Positions 18,311-27,408 of a stretch of DNA of 64,000 nucleotides are shown piece after piece. This DNA comes from Veillonella caviae (lineage in GTDB: Bacteria; Bacillota; Negativicutes; Veillonellales; Veillonellaceae). Within the stretch, counting starts at the first letter, position 1, and every line of letters starts with the position of its first letter. The stretch spans positions 1 to 64,000 of the forward strand of contig NZ_RQUY01000005.1 of assembly GCF_003992125.1 (NCBI RefSeq), given 5' to 3'. A program made the position numbers and the translations under genes. The notes beneath the pieces are model-generated. The model made no database searches. It was given only the letters and a program-made list of their open reading frames with translations, and was not told the origin of the DNA.

Positions 18311-18631
18311 CGATAGGAATTAATTACATTATAGAATAGGCTAAGAAAAATTGCAAGTTTAATCTCCTACTTTCTGTAAAGGAATTAGAAAAATACTACT
18401 ATAACAGGAGTTTTGACTATGTATTTTAATAAAATAGTTATTATAAACAACGTAAGATAACACAAAAAGACTAGCTCGAAAGCTAGTCTTTTTGCGTATA
18501 GTTTGTAGTTTGTTATATGAGGTTTGCTTCGGTGAATTGGAGAGGAGTTTCACCGAGCAATGGGGCTTACCGGTATTATTAATGTATATAATCCGTACCC
18601 AATTTTGTCATTTGAGGAGGTTATAAAAATC
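18311..18631 (-). ncRNA. ahpC 3' region: CU-loop hairpin plus strong terminator (possible 3'-UTR sRNA)
   Basis: No credible protein gene here. On the minus strand, after the ahpC stop, a 12-bp hairpin (18524-18536 with 18549-18560, one bulge) exposes a loop with CTCCTCTCC, complementary to Shine-Dalgarno sequences. A perfect 13-bp terminator stem follows (18464-18476 with 18481-18493, loop CGAA on the plus strand) with a T tract. The terminator is secure; the sRNA role is inference from the CU-rich exposed loop. Confidence 0.35.
18464..18493 (-). terminator. Terminator after ahpC
   Basis: A perfect 13-bp inverted repeat AAAAAGACTAGCT/AGCTAGTCTTTTT around a 4-base loop. T runs occur in both orientations. 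Its core GACTAGC recurs in the terminator at 34595-34629. Confidence 0.85.
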
Positions 18632-19195
18632 TTAGATTTTACCAACTAGGTCTAGACCTGGTTTCAATGTATCTTTACCTGGTTTCCAACGTGCAGGACA
18701 CACTTGGTCGCCATGTTTAGCTACAAATTGAGCTGCTTGTACTTTACGAACTAATTCTTCCGCAGAACGACCGATACCCATGTCATGAATTTCAGCTGTA
18801 CGGATGATACCGTCTGGATCAACTACGAATGTACCACGGTAAGCCATAGCAGATTCAGGGTCGAACACATCAAAGAAATCAGCTAATTCATGTTTTTTGT
18901 CAGCTAACATGTAGTACTCAATTTTGTTGATGCTAGGAGAAGCATCAGACCATGCTTTGTGAACATATTCGGAATCAGTAGATACAGCATACACTTCTAC
19001 GCCCAATTCTTTTAATTCTGCATAGGATTCTTGCACATCTTCCAATTCTGTAGGGCAAACAAATGTAAAATCTGCTGGGTAGAATACGAATACAGACCAC
19101 TTACCCAATACATCAGCAGTGCTAACTTTTACTAATTCAGGCTTTCTAAAAGCATCTAATGTAAATTCAGGAAGTTTTTTACCAATAATAGACAT
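18632..19195 (-). CDS. ahpC: Peroxiredoxin AhpC
   Basis: A 187-residue typical 2-Cys peroxiredoxin that reduces hydrogen peroxide and organic peroxides. The peroxidatic Cys47 lies in FTFVCPTE, and the resolving Cys in DQVCPARWKPG near residue 166. Length and the C-terminal KPGLDLVGKI tail match AhpC. The ATG at 19195 has GGAGG upstream. No ahpF reductase gene follows, so the electron donor must be encoded elsewhere. A PerR-box-like sequence overlaps its promoter, consistent with peroxide induction in an anaerobe. Confidence 0.96.
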   Translation of the reverse strand: MSIIGKKLPEFTLDAFRKPELVKVSTADVLGKWSVFVFYPADFTFVCPTELEDVQESYAELKELGVEVYAVSTDSEYVHKAWSDASPSINKIEYYMLADKKHELADFFDVFDPESAMAYRGTFVVDPDGIIRTAEIHDMGIGRSAEELVRKVQAAQFVAKHGDQVCPARWKPGKDTLKPGLDLVGKI

Positions 19196-19274
19196 TATGT
19201 CCTCCTTATCTCAATCTATGTGTCTAATAAACAAGTATATGTACTTAACATCTTTTATATCTATCTTTGTCTAT

Positions 19275-19303
19275 ATAATATCACTAATCATTATGAATTG
19301 CAA
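19275..19303 (-). promoter_or_regulatory. ahpC promoter with PerR-box-like sequence
   Basis: On the minus strand TTGCAA (-35, 19303-19298) and TATTAT (-10, 19280-19275) are 17 bp apart. The spacer reads TCATAATGATTAGTG (19296-19282), which agrees with the PerR consensus TTATAATNATTATAA at 11 of the 15 positions, counting the free central base. Occupancy would block polymerase. Confidence 0.5.
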
Positions 19304-19391
19304 GTGTTATTTTTAAATTTATCGATATATATTTTTTATGAGGACTTTCGATATAAGATTTTTTATTTACTTTATATACATAAACGCAAAA

Positions 19392-19413
19392 GAAGAGCCT
19401 ATTTAGGCTCTTC
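19392..19413 (-). terminator. Terminator after pyrG
   Basis: GAAGAGCCT pairs with AGGCTCTTC around ATTT. On the minus strand TTTTG follows. It lies 14 bp after the pyrG stop. Confidence 0.75.
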
Positions 19414-19426
19414 CTTGGAATTACTA

Positions 19427-21049
<1,623 letters not shown>

Positions 21050-21052
21050 CTA

Positions 21053-22786
21053 TTACATTTTTTCCGGAGCGGAAATACCTAAGATACCAAGCCCTTGACG
21101 TAAAACAAGAGCGATAGCAGTAATTAAACCAAGACGAGCTTGTTGCAAAGCTGGATCTACACCGATAATACGACCTTGACGGTAGAACGAGTGGAACATA
21201 CCAGCCAAATCGTACAAATAACGAGCAATGCGATGCGGCGCACGATGCGTAGCAGCTTGCTGTATTTCTTCTGGGTATTCAGCTATTTTTTTAATCAATT
21301 CTAATTCCATTTCTCCTGTTAATGTAGAGAAATCAGTATTGCTATAGTCACCAAAAGCGATACCAGCTTCACGAACTTGATTATAAATGCTGTGAATACG
21401 AGCATGCGCATATTGGATATAATACACAGGATTGTCATTGCTTCGAGATTTCGCCAAGTTAATGTCAAAATCAAGTTGGCTATCAAGAGAACGCATCAAG
21501 AAGAAATAACGAGATGCATCAACGCCTACTTCTTCGATGAGCTCATCTAATGTTAGCGTATCACCACTGCGTTTAGATAATTTAACTAGTTCCCCATCGC
21601 GGAACAAAGCAACCATTTGCAACAATAAAATAGATAATTTATCTGGATCAAAACCGAACGCAGACATGGCTGCTTTCACACGGCACACATAACCATGATG
21701 ATCAGCACCCCAAATATCAATCATTTCTTTAAAACCGCGCTCGTATTTATTGCGATGGTACGCAATATCCGCAGCAAGGTATGTAGGAACACCATTATCG
21801 CGGATTACAACGCGATCTTTATCATCGCCATAATCGGTAGATTTCAACCATAAAGCGCCTTCTTGTTCATAAATAGCACCAAGATTTTTCAATTCATCTA
21901 CAGCGTATTTGATTTCATCTGTTTCATGAACGCTGCGTTCAGAGAACCAATTATCAAAGGTAACACGGAAATTACGCAATGTTTCTTCTAAACGAGCCAA
22001 TTTTTCTTTCAAACCAGCTTCTTTAAAAAGTGCAATACGCTCTTCTTCTGGCATAGCCAATAATGTGTCATTGCCCACTTCTGCTACAATAGTTTTCGCT
22101 GTTTCGATAATGTCAATACCACGGTATCCATTTTCAGGATACACGAGAGCCCCTTCTGGAACTTCGAATGCAGGCATCGTACCATCATCATTGCGTTTTG
22201 GTGGGAATACCAATGTTTTTCCTTGCAATTCTTGGAAGCGGTATTCAATAGACAATGCCATATTGTCGATTTGGTTACCTGCATCATTAATGTAATATTC
22301 AGATTGCACATTGTAACCAGCAGCACGCAACAAATTCACTAGCGCACTACCATACGCCGCACCACGTCCATGTCCTACATGCAATGGACCTGTTGGGTTC
22401 GCACTAACATATTCTACTTGAATCGTATCTTTTGGACGAATCTCTGCCTTACCATATTCATCGCCAGCGTTCAAAATAGATTTCAATGTATCGTACACCA
22501 TATCAGATTTCAGGAAGAAATTGATAAAACCAGCGCCAGCTACTTCAGCGCGGTCTAACCAATCAAAATTCATATGGCTAATTAAAGTCTCTGCAATGGC
22601 GCGTGGGTTTTGGCGCGCAACACGAGCAGATTGCATGGCAATATTCGTAGAAAAATCACCGAATTCCTTTTGAGGTGGCACTTCGAGTACGATTTCAGGA
22701 TATTCCCCTGCAGGTAAACCACCACTAGTAATCGTATCTTGTAATGCCTGTTCAATTCCCGATTTCAGGATTTCCTTCATGTCCAT
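21053..22786 (-). CDS. argS: Arginyl-tRNA synthetase
   Basis: A 577-residue class I synthetase charging tRNA-Arg. The HIGH-type motif appears as HVGHGRGA after SANPTGPL, and the KMSKS-type motif as KLSKRSGDTLTLDEL. The N-terminal Add-1 domain and C-terminal DALR anticodon domain are both present. The ATG at 22786 follows GGAGG by nine bases, so the gene overlaps the end of ywiB by 35 bp, implying coupled translation. Confidence 0.97.
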   Translation of the reverse strand: MDMKEILKSGIEQALQDTITSGGLPAGEYPEIVLEVPPQKEFGDFSTNIAMQSARVARQNPRAIAETLISHMNFDWLDRAEVAGAGFINFFLKSDMVYDTLKSILNAGDEYGKAEIRPKDTIQVEYVSANPTGPLHVGHGRGAAYGSALVNLLRAAGYNVQSEYYINDAGNQIDNMALSIEYRFQELQGKTLVFPPKRNDDGTMPAFEVPEGALVYPENGYRGIDIIETAKTIVAEVGNDTLLAMPEEERIALFKEAGLKEKLARLEETLRNFRVTFDNWFSERSVHETDEIKYAVDELKNLGAIYEQEGALWLKSTDYGDDKDRVVIRDNGVPTYLAADIAYHRNKYERGFKEMIDIWGADHHGYVCRVKAAMSAFGFDPDKLSILLLQMVALFRDGELVKLSKRSGDTLTLDELIEEVGVDASRYFFLMRSLDSQLDFDINLAKSRSNDNPVYYIQYAHARIHSIYNQVREAGIAFGDYSNTDFSTLTGEMELELIKKIAEYPEEIQQAATHRAPHRIARYLYDLAGMFHSFYRQGRIIGVDPALQQARLGLITAIALVLRQGLGILGISAPEKM

Positions 22787-23213
22787 GCTCTATTTCCTCC
22801 CGCACATCTATATCTAACTGATTGTAAAATTGCCATTCATCGTCAACGGAAATATCATATCCTAAATGAACATGACCTGTCCCATCGTGAAAGTCCACTG
22901 TTAATTCATGTGTTTTTACAGCCATCGGAATTTCTCCAAAAGGCGTTTCATACACGGTTTCTCTCTCTTCACCGAGAATATACTGATGTCGCATATTAAC
23001 AGCACCAGTACGCAACAATACGATGGATCCATCGTAAATCTTGATAGTCGTTTTAACGCCATCCATTCCTGTTACGCTAGACTCCTCATAACGCACATAT
23101 TGGGTGCCGTTTTTCTCATACCAAGTACCTGGAGAAATTAATTCCACTACTGTATCCTGTCCATCCCTATCTCGTTGTACACTTTTTACGGACACTAGAA
23201 CCCGTTTCATCAT
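22752..23213 (-). CDS. YwiB-like DUF1934 beta-barrel protein
   Basis: A 153-residue protein with a predicted antiparallel beta-barrel pattern (VLVSVKSVQRD, a GTWYEKNGTQYVRYEE block, YETPFGEIPMAV, LTVDFHDGTGHVHLGYDI). DUF1934 members such as Bacillus YwiB lie next to argS, exactly as here. The molecular function is not established. Two adjacent ATGs (23213, 23210) share one GGAGG; either may be used. Confidence 0.85.
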   Translation of the reverse strand: MMKRVLVSVKSVQRDRDGQDTVVELISPGTWYEKNGTQYVRYEESSVTGMDGVKTTIKIYDGSIVLLRTGAVNMRHQYILGEERETVYETPFGEIPMAVKTHELTVDFHDGTGHVHLGYDISVDDEWQFYNQLDIDVREEIEHGHEGNPEIGN

Positions 23214-23262
23214 TCATCCTCCATGGTCATAACATATCAATATATTATATCACATTGGATGT

Positions 23263-23529
23263 CTATTTTGAATGATTTATGAGGGCGATTTTTTTCGTCT
23301 TCGTCAATCGTTTGATAGCATATTCTCGCGACTGTGCATCTTGTTTCTGTTGAAAGCTTTCATAATACACCAACTCAACAGGGCGACGACCCCTCGTATA
23401 TTTAGCGCCTCCAGGGATATCACCATTGTGAGCAGCTAAACGTTTCACTAAATCTGTAGTCCACCCACAATATAAGCTTTCATCAGCACAACGGAGAATA
23501 TAGGTAAAATATAAGCCTTCCTCTTTCAT
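23263..23529 (-). CDS. GIY-YIG domain protein (UPF0213 type)
   Basis: An 88-residue single-domain protein. TYILRCADESLYCGWT is the GIY-YIG core, followed by the conserved Arg in LVKRLAAHN, GAKYTRGRRPVELVYYE and a terminal basic helix. YhbQ/YazA-type proteins of this size are common, and their role in DNA or RNA cleavage is poorly defined. The ATG at 23529 gives the family N-terminus but lacks a strong ribosome site; a TTG at 23556 is the alternative start. Confidence 0.85.
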   Translation of the reverse strand: MKEEGLYFTYILRCADESLYCGWTTDLVKRLAAHNGDIPGGAKYTRGRRPVELVYYESFQQKQDAQSREYAIKRLTKTKKIALINHSK

Positions 23530-23623
23530 TCTATATCGTTTATTACATCCATTCAAACACCAGAACTATACATATAACCTACATAATTATCCATATAGAA
23601 AGCATTACCAATCTATACTTTAA

Positions 23624-24262
23624 CTATTTTGTAGCATCATCCGTAATAGGTTCGATAGAAATAGAATTAATCACTACTGGTTCTAAAGGTTTATCACGAT
23701 TATCTGTTTTCACCTTACCAATTTTTTCCACTACATCCATACCTTGTACAACAACACCAAAAATAGTGTGTTTATTATCGAGATGCGGCGTAGGTCCTAG
23801 GGTAATAAAGAATTGGGAACCACCTGTATTAGGTCCACGGTTCGCCATAGCCAAAATCCCCATTCTATTAAAATGAAGATCATTAGAAAATTCATCTGGA
23901 ATTTCATAACCCGGTCCACCAGCACCTGTGCCTGATGGGTCACCACCTTGAATCATAAATCCATCAATAACACGATGGAAAGTAACGCCATTGTAATACC
24001 CTTGTTTCACAAGATAATCAAAATTTTTCACTGTAATTGGCGCTTTAGAACCATATAGGCGAATTTTAATTTGTCCATAATTAGTATCAAAAATAGCATA
24101 TTGATCTTCCACAGGAGCATTTGTAAAATTCGGCATTTTATTGACCGTTTCCGCCTGTGCTACAGGGGTAACAGATTTTTCTGTACTATTCGTACCACAT
24201 GCCGAGATTGCCAATACAGATACACCAAGCAGGGCAGCTAATACCAAACGTTTTATATTCAT
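23624..24262 (-). CDS. Cyclophilin-type peptidyl-prolyl isomerase, lipoprotein
   Basis: A 212-residue exported lipoprotein. A type II signal ends LAISAC with lipid-bearing Cys22, then a Ser/Thr/Glu linker. The catalytic cyclophilin domain follows, with FHRVIDGFMIQGGDP, the GGPGYEIPDEF loop, NTGGSQFFITLGP and HLDNKHTIFG. It would help fold extracytoplasmic proteins in the periplasm, perhaps the outer-membrane proteins encoded elsewhere in the genome (inference). AAAGAGG precedes the ATG at 24262. Confidence 0.93.
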   Translation of the reverse strand: MNIKRLVLAALLGVSVLAISACGTNSTEKSVTPVAQAETVNKMPNFTNAPVEDQYAIFDTNYGQIKIRLYGSKAPITVKNFDYLVKQGYYNGVTFHRVIDGFMIQGGDPSGTGAGGPGYEIPDEFSNDLHFNRMGILAMANRGPNTGGSQFFITLGPTPHLDNKHTIFGVVVQGMDVVEKIGKVKTDNRDKPLEPVVINSISIEPITDDATK

Positions 24263-24342
24263 AATAAACCTCTTTCACAGAAAAATACGTTAACTATAAA
24301 TCAAATGTATGGGGCATACAATTCATAAGCTTGTAATATAGA

Positions 24343-24374
24343 AGAACCGCTCAACCCATGAGCGGTTCTCTTTT
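24343..24374 (-). terminator. Hairpin terminator after the HAD gene
   Basis: An 11-bp perfect stem AGAACCGCTCA/TGAGCGGTTCT around ACCCA. The better T run is on the plus strand, but both flanking genes are minus, so it presumably ends the HAD transcript. Confidence 0.65.
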
Positions 24375-24416
24375 AGTATATCATGTTTTCACTAGAAAAA
24401 CTGTTATCAAAAGATA

Positions 24417-25193
24417 TTATTTAATCCAACCAAAATGCTTACACGCATTATAGATGCCATCCTTATCGCAATCGGTAGTAACATAATCGGCCTCTAGTTT
24501 TAATTCAGGTCGCGCATTGCCCATGGCGATATTGAACCATTCAGGTCTAAACATGGACAAATCATTATAACCATCACCGAATACCACTACTTGACTAGGT
24601 TCCATACCAAAATGTTCTATCATTTTATGAATGCCTAATGCCTTTTCCATAGGCTCATACAACACGCACCCCTCGCCGTAGCGAATAAGCTTGTGCGTCA
24701 TGTGCTCAATATCCTTTTCCTCTTCTTCACCATCTTTAAAAAATACGTAAATTTTATAAAAATCCTCTACCCTGTGAAAGTCAAAATCAGGATCTACATG
24801 TGTTTTAAATACATCCCAATCGGGGTGCCATTCTAAAATTCCTTTATATGGTGTAATGCGACCTAAGTGATTGCGATCTGTAACAGCCCAAGGAATCTGT
24901 TTGGACTCCAAATATTCCAAATAATCAATGCACATATCCCGATTCATACCAATCATAGAAATCAGCTTATTATCGACGGTCACACTATGACCACCATCAG
25001 CTACAAAATCGACGAGTCCTGCCTTATCCGCAAAGCGTTGTGCATCCATTTGAATACGCCCAGTTGCCAGTGCCACGCGATGACCTTGCCGTTTCAACTC
25101 ATCCAAGCAATATTGAGCGCTATCTGGAATATTTCCATTCGGCCATACCGCCAAAGTGTTATCGATATCAAAAAAGAAAAATTTCCGTTCCAC
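24417..25193 (-). CDS. Cof-type HAD hydrolase
   Basis: A 258-residue cytoplasmic phosphatase. Motif I is FFDIDNTLAVW with nucleophile Asp and acid Asp; motif II is ALATGR; motif IV is VVFGDGYNDLSMF. The insertion between them is a C2B-type cap as in Cof/YidA proteins acting on sugar phosphates or FMN; the substrate cannot be read from sequence. The start is a GTG at 25193, supported by AGGAGGG upstream and by immediate family homology. Confidence 0.9.
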   Translation of the reverse strand: MERKFFFFDIDNTLAVWPNGNIPDSAQYCLDELKRQGHRVALATGRIQMDAQRFADKAGLVDFVADGGHSVTVDNKLISMIGMNRDMCIDYLEYLESKQIPWAVTDRNHLGRITPYKGILEWHPDWDVFKTHVDPDFDFHRVEDFYKIYVFFKDGEEEEKDIEHMTHKLIRYGEGCVLYEPMEKALGIHKMIEHFGMEPSQVVVFGDGYNDLSMFRPEWFNIAMGNARPELKLEADYVTTDCDKDGIYNACKHFGWIK

Positions 25194-25288
25194 AAGCCCT
25201 CCTTATATGCTATACACACTATATGACTCTTATCTCCAAATTTCCACTACCTGTCTTTACAATTTAATACTAGTAGCACAAGTCAAAT

Positions 25289-25546
25289 CTATTCTGCCTC
25301 GCAACCACTCATTAGTTGAAACCGTTTTTCCTGTACTACATCAGGATATTTCTCACGGTCCACATCACTCAAAAACATATCTAATGGACGCACATACAAA
25401 TCTCGATTATCATACAACTTCTGATACACCACCAACAGCTCTCCCGTTTCTGAATGGGTCGCCACATCTAGTACGTAATAATACATCCCCTTAAAATGAC
25501 GATATAAACCACCTTTTACAATACTATCAGCACTAATCGCTTTCAT
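25289..25546 (-). CDS. DUF1653 protein
   Basis: An 85-residue protein. The family signature is clear: GGLYRHFKGMYYYVLDVATHSETGE, LLVVYQKLYD and VRPLDMFLSDV. DUF1653 proteins are small SH3-like domains of unknown function found widely in bacteria. It stands alone on the minus strand, 95 bp upstream of the HAD gene, and could be co-transcribed with it. Confidence 0.85.
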   Translation of the reverse strand: MKAISADSIVKGGLYRHFKGMYYYVLDVATHSETGELLVVYQKLYDNRDLYVRPLDMFLSDVDREKYPDVVQEKRFQLMSGCEAE

Positions 25547-25797
25547 CAGTAACCACCCACCTACAAAACTATACTCAAGATATTTTTCAACTAATGTTAA
25601 TCAATCACCTATCAGAAATATTATCGTTAACCCTCGCGCCATACATTTCACTCCAATTTCATCACAGATTTTCTGTCTGAGCGTTTATTAGATAATTAAC
25701 CTTTACTTTCATTATAAAAAGTCCGCCTTATAAAAGCAATAAAAAGCAGTAGATGTATTTAATATAGTTGATTAATTGCTGATTTACGAAAACGTAC

Positions 25798-25889
25798 AAA
25801 AAAACGATACCTACTCTGTCTCCACTTTAGCCTCTCCAAAGCGCGCAGCGCACAAGAGAATCTAGTTAGTGGAACCAAAAGTAGGTATC
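25798..25889 (-). terminator. Long multi-tier hairpin with U tract after brnQ
   Basis: Outer stem GATACCTACT (25806-25815) with AGTAGGTATC (25880-25889); second stem TCCACT (25821-25826) with AGTGGA (25868-25873); inner TCTC/GAGA and GCGC pairings. On the minus strand seven T follow directly. The U tract indicates termination about 70 bp after brnQ, but the 84-nt structured body is unusual. Part of its sequence recurs in the hairpin at 57494-57583. The rest of the 25547-25961 gap holds no gene I can support. Confidence 0.65.
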
Positions 25890-25961
25890 AGTTCTAAATT
25901 TAATATTATAGATGAAATACTCAGCAATTAGTCCATTGCCCCAATAGCATTATCGCCTTTT

Positions 25962-27287
25962 TCATTCGCTTTTAAGCGCCTTATGAATGAGCCCGAAAAT
26001 AAAACCTAGCACAGCAAAACTCACCCAGCCCATACCAATTCCTTGGAATGGAATATATTGAGTAAATACGGCTTTTAATACATCAGGTGCCCAGCCTGCA
26101 GTTTCTAATCCGCTCATCAATGCAGAAATCATCGTCAATCCAATAGTCCAACTATACACACAGCGACGACCATCAAAAAGGGCATCAGATAAAGCTAGGA
26201 AAATAATAACAATGGTCAACGGATATAAGAGCATCAACACTGGAATAGCAGCACTGATAATAGTTTTCAAACCAAACATACCGAGCCCAAAGGCAGCTAT
26301 AGAGAAAATAACTACAAATACTTTGTAGCTAACCTTGCTATACAATTTGTGGAAATACGTACTGCAAGATGTAATTAAACCAATACTTGTACTGAGGCAC
26401 GCCAATAATACGATAACCGCCAAAATCACTTGTCCCACAGCACCAAACAAAAAATCAGCACTCGCTGTAAGCACCGGAGCGCCAGTTTCAAATAAACCAA
26501 AGCGTTCCACGCTAGTAGCACCTATATTAGCAATAAAGATATATACAATTCCGAGGAGTGCTACTGCAATAGCACCAACCTCCATAACTGTTTTCGTCAC
26601 CACCACTCTCGATGTAGCGCCACTGAGACGTACAAAATCGATGACGAGAATGGCGAATACTACCGAAGCTAAGGCATCCATCGTATTATAACCATCTAGG
26701 AAACCTTGTAATACAGCGCCCCCAGCAGTTACATATTCACCTTGCGGCACTGCATAACCACCGAGTGGCGTAATAAAAGACTTGACAATTAATAGAAAAA
26801 TAACCAATAACAAAGCAGGTGTTAGAATATTGCCAATACGATTTACAAGTTTTTGTGGACTAATAGATAACCATAAGGAAATGCCAAAGAACAGGGCTAA
26901 AAAGATTGGTTGCATATCCATAGCCACACCTTCGGTAAAAGGCTTGATAGCAATTTCATATGCTACTGTTCCCGTTCTCGGTGTAGCAAACATAGGTCCA
27001 ATACTCAAGTACAATGCTACTGTGTAGATAAGACCATATACAGGGTGTACGCGACTAGCCAACTCCTGCACATCTTTACATCCAGAATACCCCATAGCCA
27101 TAACGCCCAATAAAGGCAAACCAACACCAGTAATAACAAAACCAGCTAGAGCCCATCCTACATTAGATCCAGAGTGCTGACCTAATGCGGCAGGGAAAAT
27201 TAAATTCCCAGCGCCAAAGAATAGGGCAAACAACATCATGCCTATAGCTAAATAGGCGCGTTTTGATAGATTCTGAGTTCCATCCAT
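25962..27287 (-). CDS. brnQ: Branched-chain amino acid transporter BrnQ (LIVCS family)
   Basis: A 441-residue inner-membrane protein importing leucine, isoleucine and valine with Na+ or H+. The N-terminal signature LFALFFGAGNLIFPAALG and the following GPMFATPRTGTVAYE block identify the family, whose members have 12 membrane segments. The ATG at 27287 follows AAAGGGGG. It is monocistronic: a dyad region precedes it and a long terminator-like hairpin follows. Confidence 0.95.
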   Translation of the reverse strand: MDGTQNLSKRAYLAIGMMLFALFFGAGNLIFPAALGQHSGSNVGWALAGFVITGVGLPLLGVMAMGYSGCKDVQELASRVHPVYGLIYTVALYLSIGPMFATPRTGTVAYEIAIKPFTEGVAMDMQPIFLALFFGISLWLSISPQKLVNRIGNILTPALLLVIFLLIVKSFITPLGGYAVPQGEYVTAGGAVLQGFLDGYNTMDALASVVFAILVIDFVRLSGATSRVVVTKTVMEVGAIAVALLGIVYIFIANIGATSVERFGLFETGAPVLTASADFLFGAVGQVILAVIVLLACLSTSIGLITSCSTYFHKLYSKVSYKVFVVIFSIAAFGLGMFGLKTIISAAIPVLMLLYPLTIVIIFLALSDALFDGRRCVYSWTIGLTMISALMSGLETAGWAPDVLKAVFTQYIPFQGIGMGWVSFAVLGFIFGLIHKALKSE

Positions 27288-27361
27288 AAAGTTACCCCCT
27301 TTTTAAGATAATAAAATTAATACCCTTATTATATCGGAATTACAGGTATCGGTATAGTATC

Positions 27362-27383
27362 AACATCGATTTGTATCGATGTT
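27362..27383 (-). promoter_or_regulatory. Dyad upstream of brnQ
   Basis: AACATCGAT-TTGT-ATCGATGTT is a perfect 9-bp-arm inverted repeat between the molybdoenzyme stop and brnQ. No T tract follows it, so an operator or RNA hairpin is more likely than a terminator. Confidence 0.35.
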
Positions 27384-27408
27384 AATATAAATTTATTTCC
27401 TATAAGAA

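Noticed and set aside
18359-18553. Possible 64-residue minus-strand protein
   Set aside because: It spans the ahpC terminator and hairpin, has no ribosome site and no recognisable domain.
25798-25889. T-box leader
   Set aside because: No T-box sequence or specifier stem was found, and the element lies behind brnQ rather than in front of an amino acid gene.
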